Part shown: positions 4,425-6,550 of the stretch, piece after piece
How the letters are laid out: every line of letters begins with the position of its first letter
Numbering within the stretch: the stretch's first letter is position 1
NCBI GenBank assembly: GCA_022360595.1
Contig: JAKSCN010000171.1
Span: forward strand, 1 to 6,550
Origin: Chromatiales bacterium
GTDB lineage: Bacteria > Pseudomonadota > Gammaproteobacteria > Chromatiales > Chromatiaceae
Reading direction: 5' to 3'
DNA length: 6,550 bases
Position numbers and translations under genes: made by a program
Notes under the pieces: generated by a model
Database searches by the model: none
What the model was told of the DNA's origin: nothing
Seen by the model: only the letters and a program-made list of their open reading frames with translations

Positions 4425-6524
4425 ATGGGCAAATTGTTTAAGGTCATCGGTATTCTGGTCGCTGCGGTTGTGCTGCTGGTTGTTACTGCCGTGATCGTAC
4501 TCCCCATGGTGATCGATCCGAATGACTATAAAGAGGAGATCGTCAACCAAGTGCAGGCCCATACCGGACGCCAGCTCACTATTGAAGGTGATCTCAACCT
4601 CTCCGTGTTTCCCTGGCTCGGAATCGATATCGGCGCCATGCAGCTCAGCAATGCTCCGGGTTTTGAACCGAAGAACTTCGCCGCGGTGAAGCACGCTGCC
4701 GTGCGGGTCAAACTGATGCCGCTGCTGAGCAGCAGGTTGGAGGTGGATACCATCGGGCTGGATGGCCTTGAACTCAATCTGGCCAAGCGGAAAGATGGCT
4801 CCAGCAACTGGGATGACCTGGCTCAGGGGAGCGGGCAGCAGACTGAGAAAAAGATGGAGCAGCCTGATCCTTCTGGTGATCAAGGTATGGCGCTCACCGG
4901 GCTCTCGATCGGCGGGATTGATATCAATAACGCTATGATTCGTTGGGATGATCGCACCAGTGGACAGCTTTATGAAATCTCACCCTTCAACCTGAAAAGT
5001 GGAGCCATTGTCCCCGGCAAACCAGTCGATCTGAATATGGATCTGCAGTTGACCAGTAAAGCGCCCCAGATGGGCGCCAAAGTGACGCTGACAGGCAGCG
5101 TGAATCTGGATCAGGACAACGGTAAGTTGGCAGTGAATGGCTTGAAGCTCACTGCCGATGCGCAGGGTGAAGCTCTGCCCGGCGGGTCGCTGCAGGCAGA
5201 GCTGGTTGCCACTATTGCGGCGGCTCTCAATGGTGAGTCATTGTCAGTGAGTGGTTTGCAGTTGAGTGTCGGTGACCTAAAGCTGAGTGGTCAGCTCAAT
5301 GGTAAAGACTTGGCTGGCCTGCCTACCTTTACCGGCAATATCCAACTAGCGGAGCTGAACCTTAAAAAGTGGCTGACAAGCCAAAAGATTGAGTTGCCCC
5401 CAATGGCCGATGCCACCGTGTTGACCCGATTCAGCGCTGGCTTTGATCTGATGAATCAAGGGGCGGTAACTCAGCTCGATAATCTGAAAGTGAGCATGGA
5501 CGATACCACCCTGGATGGCAACGTCAAACTGAATGGCACTGCTGTTGGCTTCAAGCTTAATGTAGACGCCATCGATGCGGATCGCTATCTGCCCGCGGCT
5601 AAAATAGGAGAGCAACCGCAGGACGCCCCACAGAGCAGCGGTGATGAGCCGCTGTTGCCGATCGAAACACTGCGTGAGCTGAATGTGGACGGCGTGCTTT
5701 CGATAGGTAAGCTGACCATTCAGAAATTGTTGGCTGAGCAGATTGAGCTTAGCGTGAAGGCGAAGAACGGCCAGTTGGCGATCGACCAGGCAATCAAGAA
5801 GTTCTATCAAGGGGCGCTTAGCGGCAAGGTGAATCTTGATGTTACGGGCAAAACGCCACGTATGAACATCGATGAGAAATTGACTGGTCTCCAGGCTGGT
5901 CCATTGCTGCAGGATCTGATGGATGATGACAAGTTGACCGGCAAGGGTAACTTCAGCGCCAAGTTGATGGCCAGCGGCAACAGCGTCAACGCCATTAAAA
6001 AGAGCTTGGGCGGCAACCTCGACTTCGCTTTTAAGGACGGTGCGGTGAAGGGCTTTAACCTGGCTCAGGTCATACGTGACACCCGCTCGCAGTTTCAGGG
6101 GCAGGGCGCCGCTGCCAGAAGCGGGCCGGCGCAGACCGATTTCTCCGAGCTGAGCGGCTCGGCTGTGATTACCAACGGCGTGGTGAAGAATCAGGATCTG
6201 CTGGCCAAATCCCCTTATCTGCGAGTAACTGGCGAGGGGACCGTCAATCTGGTGCCGGAGACCCTCGACTATACGGTTACTCCGGTTATCGTAAGCACCG
6301 AAAAGGGGCAAGGTGGTGAAGGCCTGGATGACTTGAAAGGGGTGCCGATTCCAGTGCGTCTGACTGGGTCTTTCGCTGCGCCATCATTCGCGATCGATTG
6401 GGGTCAGGTGTTGGCCGGCACCCAAAAAGCGAAATTGGAAGAGAAAAAACAAGAACTCAAACAGAAGGTGCAAGAGCAGTTGCAGGATCAGCTTGGCGAC
6501 AAGCTAAAAGGGCTCTTTAACTGA
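4425..6524 (+). CDS. asmA: AsmA family envelope protein
   Basis: This 699-residue protein belongs to the AsmA family, inner-membrane-anchored periplasmic proteins related to TamB and YhdP that are thought to help lipid transport and outer-membrane homeostasis. Residues 6-28 form one hydrophobic anchor after a short basic N-terminus. DPNDYK (31-36) and GRQLTIEGDLNLSVFPWLGI (48-67) are the family's N-terminal signature. Most of the rest is amphipathic beta-strand repeat, as expected for a long beta-groove. Near the C-terminus come GAVKGFNLAQVIRD, then LDYTVTPVIV and LKGVPIPVRLTGSFAAPSFA, which are typical of the AsmA C-terminal domain. The last 36 residues (664-699) are a charged, Lys/Gln/Glu-rich helix, possibly coiled-coil. 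It is somewhat longer than E. coli AsmA (about 617 residues). GGAGG at 4415-4419, five bases before the ATG, supports the start. In many gammaproteobacteria mutY follows asmA. Confidence 0.93.
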   Translation: MGKLFKVIGILVAAVVLLVVTAVIVLPMVIDPNDYKEEIVNQVQAHTGRQLTIEGDLNLSVFPWLGIDIGAMQLSNAPGFEPKNFAAVKHAAVRVKLMPLLSSRLEVDTIGLDGLELNLAKRKDGSSNWDDLAQGSGQQTEKKMEQPDPSGDQGMALTGLSIGGIDINNAMIRWDDRTSGQLYEISPFNLKSGAIVPGKPVDLNMDLQLTSKAPQMGAKVTLTGSVNLDQDNGKLAVNGLKLTADAQGEALPGGSLQAELVATIAAALNGESLSVSGLQLSVGDLKLSGQLNGKDLAGLPTFTGNIQLAELNLKKWLTSQKIELPPMADATVLTRFSAGFDLMNQGAVTQLDNLKVSMDDTTLDGNVKLNGTAVGFKLNVDAIDADRYLPAAKIGEQPQDAPQSSGDEPLLPIETLRELNVDGVLSIGKLTIQKLLAEQIELSVKAKNGQLAIDQAIKKFYQGALSGKVNLDVTGKTPRMNIDEKLTGLQAGPLLQDLMDDDKLTGKGNFSAKLMASGNSVNAIKKSLGGNLDFAFKDGAVKGFNLAQVIRDTRSQFQGQGAAARSGPAQTDFSELSGSAVITNGVVKNQDLLAKSPYLRVTGEGTVNLVPETLDYTVTPVIVSTEKGQGGEGLDDLKGVPIPVRLTGSFAAPSFAIDWGQVLAGTQKAKLEEKKQELKQKVQEQLQDQLGDKLKGLFN

Positions 6525-6527
6525 TAT

Positions 6528-6550
6528 ATGTGGGAAAAACTTGTGCAATC
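6528..6550 (+). CDS. Possible start of a downstream gene (partial)
   Basis: An ATG three bases after the asmA stop opens a frame reading MWEKLVQ to the window edge. Tight spacing after asmA would fit an operon, and mutY is a frequent neighbour in this position in related bacteria. No good ribosome site precedes the ATG, and a GTG at 6543 is an alternative start. Seven codons cannot identify a product. Confidence 0.2.

Noticed and set aside
4422..4883. 153-codon minus-strand frame over the asmA start
   Set aside because: It covers the AsmA signal-anchor and N-terminal signature, which are well conserved on the plus strand, and its translation matches nothing recognisable.
5346..6311. 321-codon open frame on the minus strand inside asmA
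   Set aside because: It lies wholly antisense to a clear AsmA gene, shows no recognisable domain, and has no gene-like context; it is a codon-bias shadow.

Overview
The window reads as ordinary chromosomal DNA of a gammaproteobacterium. The supporting signs are a tRNA-Gly(CCC) of the glyU type with an encoded CCA end, strong GGAGG-type ribosome binding sites, an FNR-family regulator, OxyR and AsmA. The mix of an FNR-like sensor, a rubredoxin and LrgAB would suit a facultative or microaerobic organism, for example a relative of the sulfur-oxidising Chromatiales. That placement is inference. I see no insertion sequence, CRISPR array, phage gene or clear sign of recent transfer.

Layout. Bases 1-210 are the 3' end of a long-chain acyl-CoA synthetase gene. 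A tRNA-Gly(CCC) gene follows at 317-390. It converges on an FNR/CRP-family gene (391-1119, minus), and the tRNA 3' end directly abuts that gene's stop codon. A 356-base gap holds possible promoters and weak operator-like sites. It separates the FNR gene from a divergent lrgA-lrgB pair (1476-2568, plus). A 57-residue rubredoxin (2580-2753, minus) converges on lrgB with an 11-base gap. A second gap of 335 bases separates the rubredoxin from a divergent oxyR (3089-3994). oxyR overlaps by one base a small DUF2007 plus zinc-ribbon protein (3994-4317). The last gene is an AsmA-family envelope protein (4425-6524), and a possible further reading frame starts at 6528.

How the genes may fit together. 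Four adjacent genes have cysteine or metal-based redox features: the FNR-like protein has a predicted Fe-S cysteine set, the rubredoxin is an Fe(Cys)4 protein, OxyR has a peroxide-sensing Cys pair, and DUF2007 carries a CX2C...CX2C ribbon. LrgAB, linked in other bacteria to overflow metabolite or pyruvate transport and to cell-death or redox control, lies between them. A shared oxygen/peroxide response is plausible, but the sequence alone does not prove it. The most checkable points are the unusual FNR-like sensor, the OxyR-like half-operator on the oxyR start codon, the apparently leaderless lrgA start and the small rubredoxin gene. No wholly new system is evident.
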